Part shown: in pieces, positions 25,534-35,228 of the stretch | Layout of the letters: each line of letters starts with the position of its first letter | Numbering within the stretch: position 1 is the first letter of the stretch | NCBI RefSeq assembly: GCF_014898175.1 | Contig: NZ_CP062948.1 | Coordinates: forward strand, 1,612,001 to 1,676,000 | Length of the DNA stretch: 64,000 bases | Direction: 5' to 3' | Origin: Bifidobacterium lemurum | GTDB lineage: Bacteria; Actinomycetota; Actinomycetes; Actinomycetales; Bifidobacteriaceae | Translations under genes and position numbers: made by a program | The notes under the pieces: model-generated | What the model saw: the letters and a program-made list of their open reading frames with translations, nothing else | What the model was told of the DNA's origin: nothing | Database searches by the model: none

Positions 25534-26205
25534 GTGTCCGTTTTTCAAAGCCTCCGCGACGTGTTCGCCCCCGCCTCTCCCAACGCCATCCGCATGCCGT
25601 ACCGATTGCATGCGCCGGCCGGCGGCGTGCCGATCATGCTGCGTCCGTTGACGGCGGACGACGCCGACGAGTGGAACGATGTGCGCTGGACCAACGATGA
25701 ATGGCTCAAACCTTGGGAATCCGGCGACCCGATGCACGGCCCCGGCCTGACCTACAACCAGTGGATGCAGCGCCTGCGACGCAACGAGCAGCAGGGTGTG
25801 GGCGCGGTGTTCGCGATCGAATACCAGACCCGCATCATCGGGCAGGTTTCGTTGGGCGCCATCTGCTATGGGGCGATGCGCACCGGCGTGATCGGCTACT
25901 GGGTCGATCAGAGGCATGCGGGGCATGGCATCGCGCCCATGGCCGTCGCGCTTCTGGCGGACTGGGCGCTCACCGACTTCACCGGTCCCGCGTTGCATCG
26001 TGTGGAAATCGCCATCCTGCCCGAAAACGAACGTTCCCGTCGTGTGGCGCGGAAACTGGGCGCGCGTTTCGAAGGCGTGCGCGAACGGTATATGTACGTC
26101 AACGGCCGATGGCGCGACCATGAGACCTACGCGCTGCTGGCGGAGGACTCCGGGGAAGGCGGATTCGCGGCCCGTCTCGCGCGGGGATCGAACGAGGCCT
26201 CATAG
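25534..26205 (+). CDS. GNAT-family N-acetyltransferase (RimJ/RimL type)
   Basis: 223 residues from a GTG at 25534. No ribosome site is visible, while CACAAT sits 8 bases upstream, so a leaderless message is possible. The sequence has the RimJ-like pattern: MLRPLTADDADEWNDVRWTN, VGAVFAIEYQTRIIGQVSLG, GYWVDQRHAGHGIAPMAVAL (acetyl-CoA loop) and the ENERSRRVARKLGARFEG tail. Probably acetylates the N terminus of a ribosomal protein or another amine; the substrate is not deducible. Confidence 0.88.
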   Translation: MSVFQSLRDVFAPASPNAIRMPYRLHAPAGGVPIMLRPLTADDADEWNDVRWTNDEWLKPWESGDPMHGPGLTYNQWMQRLRRNEQQGVGAVFAIEYQTRIIGQVSLGAICYGAMRTGVIGYWVDQRHAGHGIAPMAVALLADWALTDFTGPALHRVEIAILPENERSRRVARKLGARFEGVRERYMYVNGRWRDHETYALLAEDSGEGGFAARLARGSNEAS

Positions 26206-26307
26206 GGGTTTTCAAAGGGGCCGCCAAGCCGATTCACGGCGCTTTCATGCCGACACGCCCAAACTCATTCACACAGATGGTTACGCCATCTCCTATTCTT
26301 GAAGCTT

Positions 26308-27471
26308 ATGGGTTACGAGTCACTGAGTACGGTTGTCGTGCTGGTGATCGTCGTGATTCTCATAGCCGTCTGGTTGCCCGCCCGGACAGTCGACGGCATG
26401 AAGCGAGTGGCCGAACATCGACAGGACCGATTCTCCCCCTCCCTGCATCTGGTGGATGCCGAAAGCGGGACGCGGTTCACGGATGAGCCACCTCAATGGG
26501 CGAAAGGGACGACCGTGCAGGCAGAAACATCGCAGGTCAGGTTGAGCGACGAACATATTGCCCGCGTGCGGGGGTTGCGTCGTGCGGCCGCGCGTCGTCG
26601 CCGTATCCTGGTGCTGTCGTTGGCCGCCGTCACCGTGCTGGTGCTGGTGCTGGCGATCGTGTTGCGGTTCAGCCCGCTGTTCGCGCTGATTCCGGCGGCG
26701 CTGCTCGCCGGCGCGTTGGCGTTGGGCGTCAACGCGGCGAAACAGGCGCGCGAATGGGAGCGCAAGGTGCGTCTCGCCAAGCGCTCGCAGGCGAGGAACG
26801 GGCAGGCCGTCAAAGCTCCGGCGCGGCCGGTCGCGGGGGATACGCTCGCCGACGAGGTGGTGGTCGAGGGCGGTGAGGCCGCTACCGACGTGATGGAGCA
26901 GCGTGAGGTCCGCCGCGTGTTGCGTCAGGCGCAGATCGCCAAAGCCCAGGCGATGGCGTTGCGTGAGGCCGCCGATGCCGCCGAGGCCGATGAAGGATTC
27001 TCCCATGACGTGCAGGATCGGCAGGGTGCGGCCGTCGATTCCGCCATGTCCGATGAAGCCGTTGCGTCCGCTGATTCCCCGGCTCAGATGCGCGAGCAGG
27101 AGCAGGAACCGCAGGACGACCACACCACGCAGCTCGATCGGATCCGCCCCTCGCAGGCTTTGGACGCGTTCGAGATGGCCGTCTCTCAGGACCTCATCTC
27201 CTTCTCGCTGGGTTCGCCGCGCAATACCGCCGAGGAGCGCACCGCCGAGCCTCAGAGTCTTGAGATCAAGTCGATGCGACAGGTCGCCAAGGCCGAACCG
27301 GTGGGCGAGGCGACCGCCGAATTGATCTCCGAACAGGCCCGCAAGGTCGCCGAGCAGGACGCGGCCTCCTTCCACGCCCGCGAGGAGCGCACGGACATCG
27401 ATCCGCCGGCCGCCACGTCGGATTCCCTGGGCGCGGGTCTCGAATCCATTCTTTCCCGCCGTTCCGCCTGA
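26308..27471 (+). CDS. conserved membrane protein, unknown function
   Basis: About 387 residues from the ATG at 26308 (a TTG three codons earlier is in frame). One N-terminal membrane segment (TVVVLVIVVILIAVWLPART) is followed by a ~65-residue linker. Two adjacent segments (ILVLSLAAVTVLVLVLAIVL, then FALIPAALLAGALALGV) lead into a long charged tail of ~230 residues with Ala/Glu/Gln-rich, coiled-coil-like stretches (VRRVLRQAQIAKAQAMALRE). No enzyme motif is seen. Stands alone before groES. Its position at the inner membrane with a large cytosolic tail suggests a scaffold or cell-envelope role, but this is a guess. Confidence 0.75.
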   Translation: MGYESLSTVVVLVIVVILIAVWLPARTVDGMKRVAEHRQDRFSPSLHLVDAESGTRFTDEPPQWAKGTTVQAETSQVRLSDEHIARVRGLRRAAARRRRILVLSLAAVTVLVLVLAIVLRFSPLFALIPAALLAGALALGVNAAKQAREWERKVRLAKRSQARNGQAVKAPARPVAGDTLADEVVVEGGEAATDVMEQREVRRVLRQAQIAKAQAMALREAADAAEADEGFSHDVQDRQGAAVDSAMSDEAVASADSPAQMREQEQEPQDDHTTQLDRIRPSQALDAFEMAVSQDLISFSLGSPRNTAEERTAEPQSLEIKSMRQVAKAEPVGEATAELISEQARKVAEQDAASFHAREERTDIDPPAATSDSLGAGLESILSRRSA

Positions 27472-27521
27472 CAGGCGGGCGTTTCCAGACCTGCGGGAGC
27501 GCCGTTTTTTCTCTCTCAGCG

Positions 27522-27548
27522 TTAGCACTCGAGTTGGCAGAGTGCTAA
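27522..27548 (+). promoter_or_regulatory. CIRCE operator (HrcA site)
   Basis: TTAGCACTC-N9-GAGTGCTAA is an exact match to the CIRCE consensus, 113 bases before groES. HrcA represses from this site and releases on heat shock. Confidence 0.97.
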
Positions 27549-27660
27549 AAACCGCGCTACGATGTTCCCTAGTGCAAGGACGGCGCAAGTGATCGTCAGC
27601 CTCTTGAGTCCGGTCCTGGCGCGGTAACTATCGGTATCGAACAGTAAGAGGTGACCCACA

Positions 27661-27954
27661 GTGGCGATCAAGCTCACACCGTTGGAAGACAAGATCATCG
27701 TCAAGCAGGCTGAGGCCGAAACCCAGACCGCTTCCGGGCTGTACATTCCGGACAACGCCAAGGAGAAGCCGCAGCAGGGCGAAGTCCTGGCCGTCGGCCC
27801 GGGCCGTCGCGACGACAAGGGCGAGCGCATCCCCGTCGACGTCAAGGTCGGCGACAAGGTGCTGTACTCCAAGTACGGCGGCACCGAGGTGCACTACGAG
27901 GGCGAGGACTACCTGATCATCGCCTCCCGCGACGTGCTCGCCATCCTCGGCTGA
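27661..27954 (+). CDS. groES: co-chaperonin GroES
   Basis: 97 residues from a GTG with AGAGGTGA upstream. The mobile loop ([20 protein letters not shown]), the [10 protein letters not shown] terminus and [16 protein letters not shown] are standard. Caps the GroEL chamber. It stands alone with its own CIRCE and terminator, so groEL is elsewhere. Confidence 0.98.
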   Translation: MAIKLTPLEDKIIVKQAEAETQTASGLYIPDNAKEKPQQGEVLAVGPGRRDDKGERIPVDVKVGDKVLYSKYGGTEVHYEGEDYLIIASRDVLAILG

Positions 27955-27981
27955 TAGCCCTCGCGAATAACGTCACGTCAC

Positions 27982-28018
27982 GAACCCCGCTTCCCGCCTC
28001 GGCAGGAGCGGGGTTCTT
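27982..28018 (+). terminator. intrinsic terminator after groES
   Basis: Stem GAACCCCGCT/AGCGGGGTTC, about 30 bases after the groES stop, followed by TTCC. Confidence 0.75.
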
Positions 28019-28127
28019 CCATACGCGGCGAGTATGGAGGCTCCTTCAATCCGGGCATTGGAAGGACGACCGCCATGCGCGTAGACTGATTGGCGAGGGG
28101 AAGCGGGCCACCTGAAACGAGGTCGTG

Positions 28128-29087
28128 ATGACATCCACTCCAGAAACCGCCGTGTTGGGCAGTCTCACCGAGGCGCTGGCCTCCGTGCTGTCATGCTCGC
28201 GCGAGGTGATCGAACTCGCCGTATGCACCATGGTCGCGGGCGGACATCTGTTGCTTGAGGACGTGCCCGGCGTGGGCAAGACCACATTGGCCCGGGCGAT
28301 GGCGCGCGGCGTGGGCGGCACGTCGAAACGCATCCAGTTCACGCCCGACATGCTGCCCGGCGATCTGACCGGAGTGAGCGTCTACCAGCAGTCCACCGGT
28401 CGGTTCGAATTCCATCCGGGCCCGCTGTTCGCCAATATCGTCATCGCCGACGAGATCAACCGCGCGAATCCCAAAACCCAGTCCGCCATGCTGGAAGCCA
28501 TGGCCGAAGGCCAGATCAGCGTGGACGGCGACACCTACCCGCTGCCGGACCCCTATATGGTGATCGCCACGCAGAACCCCATCGAACTGGAGGGCACGTA
28601 CGCCCTGCCCGAGGCGCAGCTCGACCGTTTCATGACCTGCGCGAGCTTCGGATACCCCACCGCGGACGCGGAATCCGCCATGGTGGCGAACGATCATACG
28701 GACTCCCCGCTGGCCCATCTGGAGCGGGTGTGTTCCGCCGAGGATATCGCGCGGCTGCGCGCGCAGGCCGGTCGGGTGCGCGTCGCGCGGCCGATCGCGG
28801 ACTACATCGTCGCGTTGGTCGCCTCCACACGCCGGTGGGAGGGCGTGCGCTACGGCGCCTCGCCGCGAGGCAGCTTGGGACTGGCCGCCATGGCGAGGTC
28901 CCGCGCGATGACGCTCGGACGCGACTTCGTGCTCGTGGACGACGTGCAGGCGGTGGCCGTTCCCGTGCTGGCGCACCGTCTGGTGCTGGACCATGGCGGA
29001 TACGGCACCGGCGTGATGGAACGGTCGCGCGCGTTGGTCGCCGATATCGTCTCCGCGACGCCCGCGCCCCGGGTCGCCAACGTGTGA
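28128..29087 (+). CDS. MoxR-family AAA+ ATPase
   Basis: 319 residues, ATG at 28128 after GAGG. Walker A is EDVPGVGKTTLARAMARG, Walker B is IVIADEINRANPKTQSAMLE, and the MoxR signatures TYPLPDPYMVIATQNPIELE and GTYALPEAQLDRFM are present. A chaperone-like ATPase that normally works with the DUF58 and transglutaminase proteins encoded next to it, probably in maturation of membrane or envelope proteins. Confidence 0.95.
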   Translation: MTSTPETAVLGSLTEALASVLSCSREVIELAVCTMVAGGHLLLEDVPGVGKTTLARAMARGVGGTSKRIQFTPDMLPGDLTGVSVYQQSTGRFEFHPGPLFANIVIADEINRANPKTQSAMLEAMAEGQISVDGDTYPLPDPYMVIATQNPIELEGTYALPEAQLDRFMTCASFGYPTADAESAMVANDHTDSPLAHLERVCSAEDIARLRAQAGRVRVARPIADYIVALVASTRRWEGVRYGASPRGSLGLAAMARSRAMTLGRDFVLVDDVQAVAVPVLAHRLVLDHGGYGTGVMERSRALVADIVSATPAPRVANV

Positions 29088-29117
29088 CCGTCGCTCGGAC
29101 AGGTCGACGGGATCGAT

Positions 29118-32100
29118 ATGGCAAGAGGCGCGAGTGGAAGGCAGCGAGACGGCGGCGGTCGGGAGCGTGCGCGACGGTCGCGGCGCGCGAATCGGGCGAT
29201 GCGCCCCCGCGGCTGGCATACCCGCGGCATGGCGCGTCCCACGTTCGCCGGGTTGTTGGTATCGCTGTTCGGCGCGTTGGTCTGTTATGGCGGATTGCTG
29301 CTGGACGACCGCGCCCTGATGGGGATGTTCGTGGCCGTCGCGCTTGTGGTCGCGGCGTCGCTGGTTGTGTCCGTGGCCCAGTTCGTCCTCGTGCCGTTGC
29401 TCCACGTCGGCGACTCGTCCGTGCTCGCGTCGCGCCGCCTCTCCCGATTGGCGCGGCTGCTCGCGCCGCGGGATATGACGGTGCGCGACCAATACGAGCA
29501 ATGCGATGCGGATGGCGTTCCGATCGGCCGATTCGTGGGTTCGCCGCCACGCGGGCGCGGACTGTACCGGCTGGTCTCCACATCGCTCGCCTGGCGCGAC
29601 CCATTCGGTCTGGTCGCCATGCGGCGCGTGGTTCGCCGGCAGGCGCGGATCGCCGTTCTGCATGACGTGGCGACCGAGGACGACGCGCGCCGGCTGGCGG
29701 CGAATCTGCGGATGCAGGGACTCAACAGCGACGAGACCGCGGGAAGCGTGCGCGGCTATGTGCCGGGAGATCCGCCCAAAACCATCTCCTGGCGGCACAG
29801 CGCGCACCGCGGCACGCTGATGACCCGTGAAACCGAACGCGAATCCCAAGTCAACAGCGCGATCGTCGTGGATACGGCCTGCGATTCGCGGACACTCGAC
29901 GCGGCCGCCGCACAGGCCGCCGCCATCGCACGCGCGGCCCATGACGCGGGTATACGGCTCACCGTCATCGCCGGCGCGCATACCGCCGATGACATCGAAT
30001 CCATCCTTATGCTGCTCGCCGCCATACGGCCGGATGACGGGGCGGATGACGGGGCGGATGATGGGGCGGGCAGCGGATCCCGCGCCGCGTCATCGTCGAA
30101 CCCCGCCGACCCATCGTCGCCGAAACAGCTGTTGCGGACGGCCTCGTCGACAAACGCGTGCGAGACGGCCGTGGAGCGTTGGCTCGCCACGCATCGCCAT
30201 GAATCGGCGCATGTGACGCTGTACGCCGCCAATCCGCACGGTCCGCTCGTCGCGGCGTTGCGTACCGTCGTGCCTGCTGGCCAGCTGCGTGTCACCGCCA
30301 TCGCGCCTCTGCCGGACGATGCCGCGCCCGCCGCCGCGACTTTCGGATTCAAACCGGCCCCATCCCAACCGCAAGCGCCCTCACCGGAGACGCTCGACAC
30401 CATCGGACGGGTCGTGACCGCGGCTGCGCTGCTGGTCTTCTTCGGCGTGACCATCCACGCGCTCACGGGACTGGCCTCCGCCGACGGCGTCTACTGGCCG
30501 TGGTTCGCGGCCGGAGCGTTGGGCTGCGTCGCCATCGAATCGCAGATTCCTTCGAAAACCGCCATACGCGGCGCTTGGCGCGTGTCCGGTCTGGCGTTGG
30601 CGATACTCGCCGCCACCGTATCGCTGGTCGTCGTGCGGGTGCACGACATCGTCGGCGTCTGGCCGCATGAGCTGGTGGGAGCCGGTGCGGCGGATGTCGC
30701 CACCTCCGACGGCTCCTCGCTGGTGGAGACGGGCCCGTCCGGTCTGTGGGCCACGCTCGCCGACAGCGTGCGCGCCGGCTTCGACCAACTCAACCTGCAA
30801 TTGCCGCCGCTGAACGTCGACGCGTCCGGAGACCTGTTCCTCATCCTGGTCATCGCGCTCGTCGCCATCCTTCTGCGCGGCGTGCTGTTCGAACGGGCCA
30901 CCGCGCCCGCCTTCGTCATATTGCCGGTCGCCGCGCTCGCCGCCGACTATGCCTTCGTCGGCCGTCTCGCTCCTTGGTGGGAGCTCGCGCTCGTCATCGC
31001 GTCGTTCCCCCTGAGCCAGTGGGCCGCGCATCCCCGGCGCATCGCCCCGGCCGTGCCCGTCGCCGCCACCGCCGCCATCACCGCGGTCGCGTTGGCGCTC
31101 ACCCCGGCCGCCACCGCCTGGGCCTACCGCGTGCCCCTGTCCATCGGCAGCAACGCCGGACTGTTCTCCGCGAACACCATCAACCCGATGATCGACCTCA
31201 GACGCACGCTGCAGACCGGCTCCGAGTCGACCGTGCTCAGCTATCAGGCGGAGCGGCGGCTGTATCTGCGCATGACCACGCTCGACGACTTCGACGGCGA
31301 CACGTGGAGCTTCGACCAGTCGCTCGCCATCGACGGCGGCTTTTACGGTTCCGGCATCCGCCTCGGCGCCAACGAGGAGGACGAGCTGAGCTGGTGGCAG
31401 CGAGAAAGCCTCAGCCCCTTGAACGCCTATCTCAACATGCTGGGATACAGCGACTATCTGGGATACGACGTCTACGGAATGTCGGACGCCGACCGCAACA
31501 CGATGAGCCGCCTGCAAGCCGGGGCCCAGGTGAACATCACCACCTTGGGATCGCGGTTCCTGCCGGTGATCGGCGACGCCGCGTCCGTGACGGGCGTGAA
31601 CAGCAACTGGGTGCAATACGAGGATGGTTCGGTGTACAACCGCACGGGAGGCACCGATGGGAACACCAGCTATCGGGTGTACGGCTCGTACATCACGCCC
31701 ATCGGCGACGACTCCGGCTTCTCCCAAATCGACGACGTCATGGCTTTGGGGCAGATCGCGCGCGGCGAGACGGGCGACGACGAGACGGTCATGGATACGG
31801 CGCAGCGTCTCGCGGCCCGCGCGCAGGCCGTGGCCGACGGATACGCGGAACGCGTCAGTGGCGTCATACTCGCGCATTTCACCCTCGACCGGGAATCGGG
31901 CACGTTGGTGGACTCGCAAGGCGAGGTGGTGGCCACGGCCTCGGGCGGCGCGGGCATCATCCAAGGCGACGACGGATCCGGAACGGGCGGCGTCGCCATG
32001 TCCGGATTCCCCTCCGACTACACCTTCACCGACGCGCTGGAGGAGAGGCTGGGACTCACCGACGACGACAGCAGGGCGCTCGCCTTCTCCGGCGACGACC

Positions 32101-33845
32101 AGGTGACGCTCGCCCTGCTGGCGGTCGACGCGAACGATCTGCAGGTGGTGCAAGACGACCAAGGCGAGGAGACGATCGTCGACGGCGCCACCGGCGAAAG
32201 CCTCTGCCGGCAGGAATCCGTGAACGGAACATGGCGGTTCAGCACGATCGAGGAACAGGAAGGGGCGGAAGGACTGGCCCAAACGCTGCTGTGGGCCGTG
32301 GTGAACCAGTCGGGCTACGCCGAATACGGATCGACGTTCGGCACCGGCACGGACAGAAGCCGTTACTTCGCCGAGCAATACCAGCAGCTGCTCGACGCGG
32401 TCGACGCGCGCGAAGGCGAAATCCACGAACGGTATACGGATCTGCCCGACGAACTGCCGGAGCATATCAGCGCGGTGGTCGAGCAGGCCCAGGCGGACGG
32501 AGTGGCCGCCGACGGCGAGGGATACGACCAGCAGGTCGCCGCGATGCGCTGGCTGGTGGACTACTTCACCGATCCGGCGAACGGATTCACCTACACGCTG
32601 GACGCGCCCGACGGCGACGGCCGCAACAATATGGAGACGCTCGACGACTTCCTCGACCCCGATGGCGGCCACGCCGGCTATTGCGCGCACTACGCCAGCG
32701 CCCTGGCCGTGCTGGGCCGTGCGATGGGCGTGCCCACACGCATGGTGCTCGGCTACAACGCCGGCGTGGGCGAGCGCGATTCGACCGGCCGATACAACGT
32801 CATGGCGCGGCAGCTGCACGCCTGGGTCGAAGCGTATATCGACGGCGTGGGTTGGGTGCCCTTCGACGTGACGCCCGCCACCAGCGAGAACGGCAGCGCC
32901 GCCTCCGACACGGGGGAGACGGATGGGGCGGATTCGGCCGACGGCGACGCCTCAACCGGTGACGATCCTCTCGTCGACGTCGCTCCGGATGACACCTCGT
33001 CCGACGATGCGGCCGTGGACGACGAGACCGGCGACGAGGGAGCCCAGGACGCCGACGCTTCGGATGGGTCCGCCGCCGACGACGCCGCTTCCGACGCGGC
33101 CGACGATGCCGGTACGGGCGCGTCGTTCTGGTCGGCGCTGCCGGCATGGGCACGGGCGGCGCTGCTGGCGGCGGGCGTCATGGTCTGCGTGCTCGCGCTC
33201 GCCTCGCTTCCCGCCGGAGCGCGCGCCCTGCGTCGCCGCCGGCGGTTCGCCATCGTCGAGGAGGCGTGTCGTAGCGTCGATGAGGGTGGCGGAACCGTCG
33301 GCGACAGTGGTGAATCCCACGGTGATGGCGGCGCCGCAGGCGGCGATGACGACGAAGCCGGCGGCGGAATCGACATCGCAGTCGGGGCGTCCACGCAGAG
33401 CGACACACGCTGGGAGCGGGCTTGGCGGGCCGCCTGGTCCGAATTGCGCGACAGCGCGTGGGATGCCGGCGTGCGGTGGAAACCCGCCGACGGCGATGCC
33501 GTCATCGCAGGGCGGATCATCGCCCATCTGACGGCGGATGCTCCCGTCCGCGATGCCGAAGCCGTTCCGGACGGCATATCCGCCCCGGACTCCGCGCCGG
33601 ACGGCACGGCCGTGTCCGGTGATGGGAGCGCCGCCGACTCCGCCAGGGCCGCCGCCGAAACCATGGCCGATGCCGCGGCGAGCGTGCGGGAAATCGCCGA
33701 TCAGGCCATGCTCGCGGCGTTCGGCGACGGAGTGACGGCCTGCGACGCGCGTTTGGCGAAGAAACTCGCCGTCGCCGTCCGCGCCCTCGCGCCCGCAAGC
33801 GTCCTGCGGCGGATTCTCCCCGCCTCGCTCATCCCCTCAGCTTGA
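29118..33845 (+). CDS. DUF58-transglutaminase fusion membrane protein
   Basis: 1575 residues. The start is approximate; ATGs at 29199 and 29229 are in frame and no RBS is convincing. Residues ~40-95 hold two membrane segments (TFAGLLVSLFGALVCYGGLL). Around 205-240 lies the DUF58 signature (RGYVPGDPPKTISWRHSAHR). A block of membrane segments at ~430-670 resembles the N terminus of TgpA. A long extracellular part ends in a transglutaminase core with Cys1189 (GYCAHYASALAV), His1234 (MARQLHAWVEAY) and Asp1250 (VPFDVTPA). An acidic low-complexity linker, one more membrane segment (ALLAAGVMVCVLALASLPAG) and a cytosolic tail follow. Such domains are usually on two separate genes after moxR. Confidence 0.8.
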   Translation: MARGASGRQRDGGGRERARRSRRANRAMRPRGWHTRGMARPTFAGLLVSLFGALVCYGGLLLDDRALMGMFVAVALVVAASLVVSVAQFVLVPLLHVGDSSVLASRRLSRLARLLAPRDMTVRDQYEQCDADGVPIGRFVGSPPRGRGLYRLVSTSLAWRDPFGLVAMRRVVRRQARIAVLHDVATEDDARRLAANLRMQGLNSDETAGSVRGYVPGDPPKTISWRHSAHRGTLMTRETERESQVNSAIVVDTACDSRTLDAAAAQAAAIARAAHDAGIRLTVIAGAHTADDIESILMLLAAIRPDDGADDGADDGAGSGSRAASSSNPADPSSPKQLLRTASSTNACETAVERWLATHRHESAHVTLYAANPHGPLVAALRTVVPAGQLRVTAIAPLPDDAAPAAATFGFKPAPSQPQAPSPETLDTIGRVVTAAALLVFFGVTIHALTGLASADGVYWPWFAAGALGCVAIESQIPSKTAIRGAWRVSGLALAILAATVSLVVVRVHDIVGVWPHELVGAGAADVATSDGSSLVETGPSGLWATLADSVRAGFDQLNLQLPPLNVDASGDLFLILVIALVAILLRGVLFERATAPAFVILPVAALAADYAFVGRLAPWWELALVIASFPLSQWAAHPRRIAPAVPVAATAAITAVALALTPAATAWAYRVPLSIGSNAGLFSANTINPMIDLRRTLQTGSESTVLSYQAERRLYLRMTTLDDFDGDTWSFDQSLAIDGGFYGSGIRLGANEEDELSWWQRESLSPLNAYLNMLGYSDYLGYDVYGMSDADRNTMSRLQAGAQVNITTLGSRFLPVIGDAASVTGVNSNWVQYEDGSVYNRTGGTDGNTSYRVYGSYITPIGDDSGFSQIDDVMALGQIARGETGDDETVMDTAQRLAARAQAVADGYAERVSGVILAHFTLDRESGTLVDSQGEVVATASGGAGIIQGDDGSGTGGVAMSGFPSDYTFTDALEERLGLTDDDSRALAFSGDDQVTLALLAVDANDLQVVQDDQGEETIVDGATGESLCRQESVNGTWRFSTIEEQEGAEGLAQTLLWAVVNQSGYAEYGSTFGTGTDRSRYFAEQYQQLLDAVDAREGEIHERYTDLPDELPEHISAVVEQAQADGVAADGEGYDQQVAAMRWLVDYFTDPANGFTYTLDAPDGDGRNNMETLDDFLDPDGGHAGYCAHYASALAVLGRAMGVPTRMVLGYNAGVGERDSTGRYNVMARQLHAWVEAYIDGVGWVPFDVTPATSENGSAASDTGETDGADSADGDASTGDDPLVDVAPDDTSSDDAAVDDETGDEGAQDADASDGSAADDAASDAADDAGTGASFWSALPAWARAALLAAGVMVCVLALASLPAGARALRRRRRFAIVEEACRSVDEGGGTVGDSGESHGDGGAAGGDDDEAGGGIDIAVGASTQSDTRWERAWRAAWSELRDSAWDAGVRWKPADGDAVIAGRIIAHLTADAPVRDAEAVPDGISAPDSAPDGTAVSGDGSAADSARAAAETMADAAASVREIADQAMLAAFGDGVTACDARLAKKLAVAVRALAPASVLRRILPASLIPSA

Positions 33846-33858
33846 ACGGGATGCTCCG

Positions 33859-35112
33859 TCAGACGGAGGGAACGTCGAAACCGGCCTCGGCCAAGGCGTG
33901 GTCGATGTCGCGGATCAGATCGTCCGTGTCCTCCAGACCGACCGCGAGACGGAAGAACCCGCGGTGGAAGTCGCTTGGATACAGGTATTGCCGCTCGTCG
34001 TCCTCGCCGAGGAACACGATCAGGCTTTCGTCGTGGCCGAGCGAGACGGCCGAGGTGATCACGTTGAGTTTCGAGACGAAACGGTTGTGCCCATCATGGT
34101 CGGTGTCCAGACCGAAGGAGAGCACGCCGCCGAAGCCGGAGTCCGCGCGGGCCAACTGCGAGGCGGCCACCGCATGGCCCGGATGGCTTTCCAGACCCGG
34201 ATACGCCACGAAGCGCACGGTGGGGATCGACCGCAGGTGCCGGGCGATCGCCAGCGCCGAGGCGTTGTGCTGGCGGATGCGCAGCGGCAGCGTCACCGAG
34301 CCGCGGTTGATCAGCCAGGCGTTGAACGGCGAGATGATGCCGCCGTAGTTCACCTGCGCGGTGAAGCGGATCTTGTCGGTGCGCGCCTTGGTGGTGGCGA
34401 CCAGGCCGCCCAGCGCGTCGCCGTGCCCGTTGATGTACTTGGTCAGGCTTTCGATCACGATATCCGCGCCCAAATCGAGCGGGCGCACGTTGTACGGCGT
34501 GTTGAAGGTGTTGTCCACGCTGACGAGCACTTCGTGGCCGGCCGCGGCCCCATGCTCGTGCGCGATGCGCGCGATGGATGCGATGTCCGAAACCTTCAGC
34601 GTCGGATTCGCCGGCGTCTCGATATGCACGAGCTTGGTGTTGCCTTTAAGCGCCGCCCGCACGTTCTCGGGATCCGAAGTGTCCACGATCGAGGTCTCGA
34701 TGCCGTACTTCTCCGGCAGGATCTCGTTGAGCAGACGATAGGCCGCGATATACGTCGTGTCCGAGAAGACCGCATGGTCGCCCCGGCCCAGGAACGTGGT
34801 GAACGTCGCCGACAGCGCCGCCACGCCGGAGGCCAGCGCCACCGCGTCCTCGGCGCCCTCCAGCCGGGCCAGCTTCTCCTCGAGGTAGCGTTGGTTCGGA
34901 TGCCCGTTGCGCGTGTACAGGTTCACGTCGGAACTCGACCAGTTGATGTCGGAGGGGTCGTACGGCAGCGCGTACGCGTTGGCGAGCGTGATCGGCCTGC
35001 GGATCGCGCCCGTTTCGGCGTCCACGCCGTTGCCCAGATGGACGCTCAGTGTGCCGAATCCCAGCGGCTCATCGTCGAAAGATTGCCCATGATGCACCAG
35101 TTGTGAAGTCAT
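33859..35112 (-). CDS. trans-sulfuration family PLP enzyme (Cys/Met metabolism)
   Basis: About 417 residues from the ATG at 35112; further ATGs lie upstream and RBS signals are weak. It belongs to the cystathionine gamma-synthase/O-acetylhomoserine sulfhydrylase class: TRNGHPNQRYLEEKLARLEG, LASGVAALSATFTTFLGRGD, VSVDNTFNTPYNVRPLDLGA and the PLP-lysine motif ESLTKYINGHGDALGG. Carries out gamma-elimination or gamma-replacement on a homoserine or cysteine derivative. The exact reaction (synthase, lyase or sulfhydrylase) cannot be fixed from sequence. Divergent from hisC and convergent with the transglutaminase gene, with only 13 bases between their ends. Confidence 0.9.
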   Translation of the reverse strand: MTSQLVHHGQSFDDEPLGFGTLSVHLGNGVDAETGAIRRPITLANAYALPYDPSDINWSSSDVNLYTRNGHPNQRYLEEKLARLEGAEDAVALASGVAALSATFTTFLGRGDHAVFSDTTYIAAYRLLNEILPEKYGIETSIVDTSDPENVRAALKGNTKLVHIETPANPTLKVSDIASIARIAHEHGAAAGHEVLVSVDNTFNTPYNVRPLDLGADIVIESLTKYINGHGDALGGLVATTKARTDKIRFTAQVNYGGIISPFNAWLINRGSVTLPLRIRQHNASALAIARHLRSIPTVRFVAYPGLESHPGHAVAASQLARADSGFGGVLSFGLDTDHDGHNRFVSKLNVITSAVSLGHDESLIVFLGEDDERQYLYPSDFHRGFFRLAVGLEDTDDLIRDIDHALAEAGFDVPSV

Positions 35113-35165
35113 GCTGCCCAGCATGCCAGCGCCGCCCAGCTCACGCAAGTGGGGCAAAAGAGGCG

Positions 35166-35190
35166 AAAACCGCTCCACAATGCGGTTTTT
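35166..35190 (+). terminator. terminator-like hairpin upstream of hisC
   Basis: Stem AAAACCGC/GCGGTTTT with an 8-base loop and T residues on the plus strand, in the 116-base divergent gap. It reads in the hisC direction just before the hisC promoter, so it may block readthrough or attenuate. Confidence 0.45.
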
Positions 35191-35213
35191 GAACACGATA
35201 TAACAAGAACCGG

Positions 35214-35219
35214 TATAGG
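35214..35219 (+). promoter_or_regulatory. hisC -10 element
   Basis: TATAGG lies 9 bases before the hisC ATG, with TTGAAC at 35189-35194 as a rather distant -35 (spacer 19). The leader would be only a few bases long or absent. Confidence 0.4.
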
Positions 35220-35228
35220 ATATGGGGC

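Noticed and set aside
28191..29981. A long minus-strand frame over moxR and the DUF58 gene
   Set aside because: Antisense shadow; moxR motifs are intact on the plus strand.
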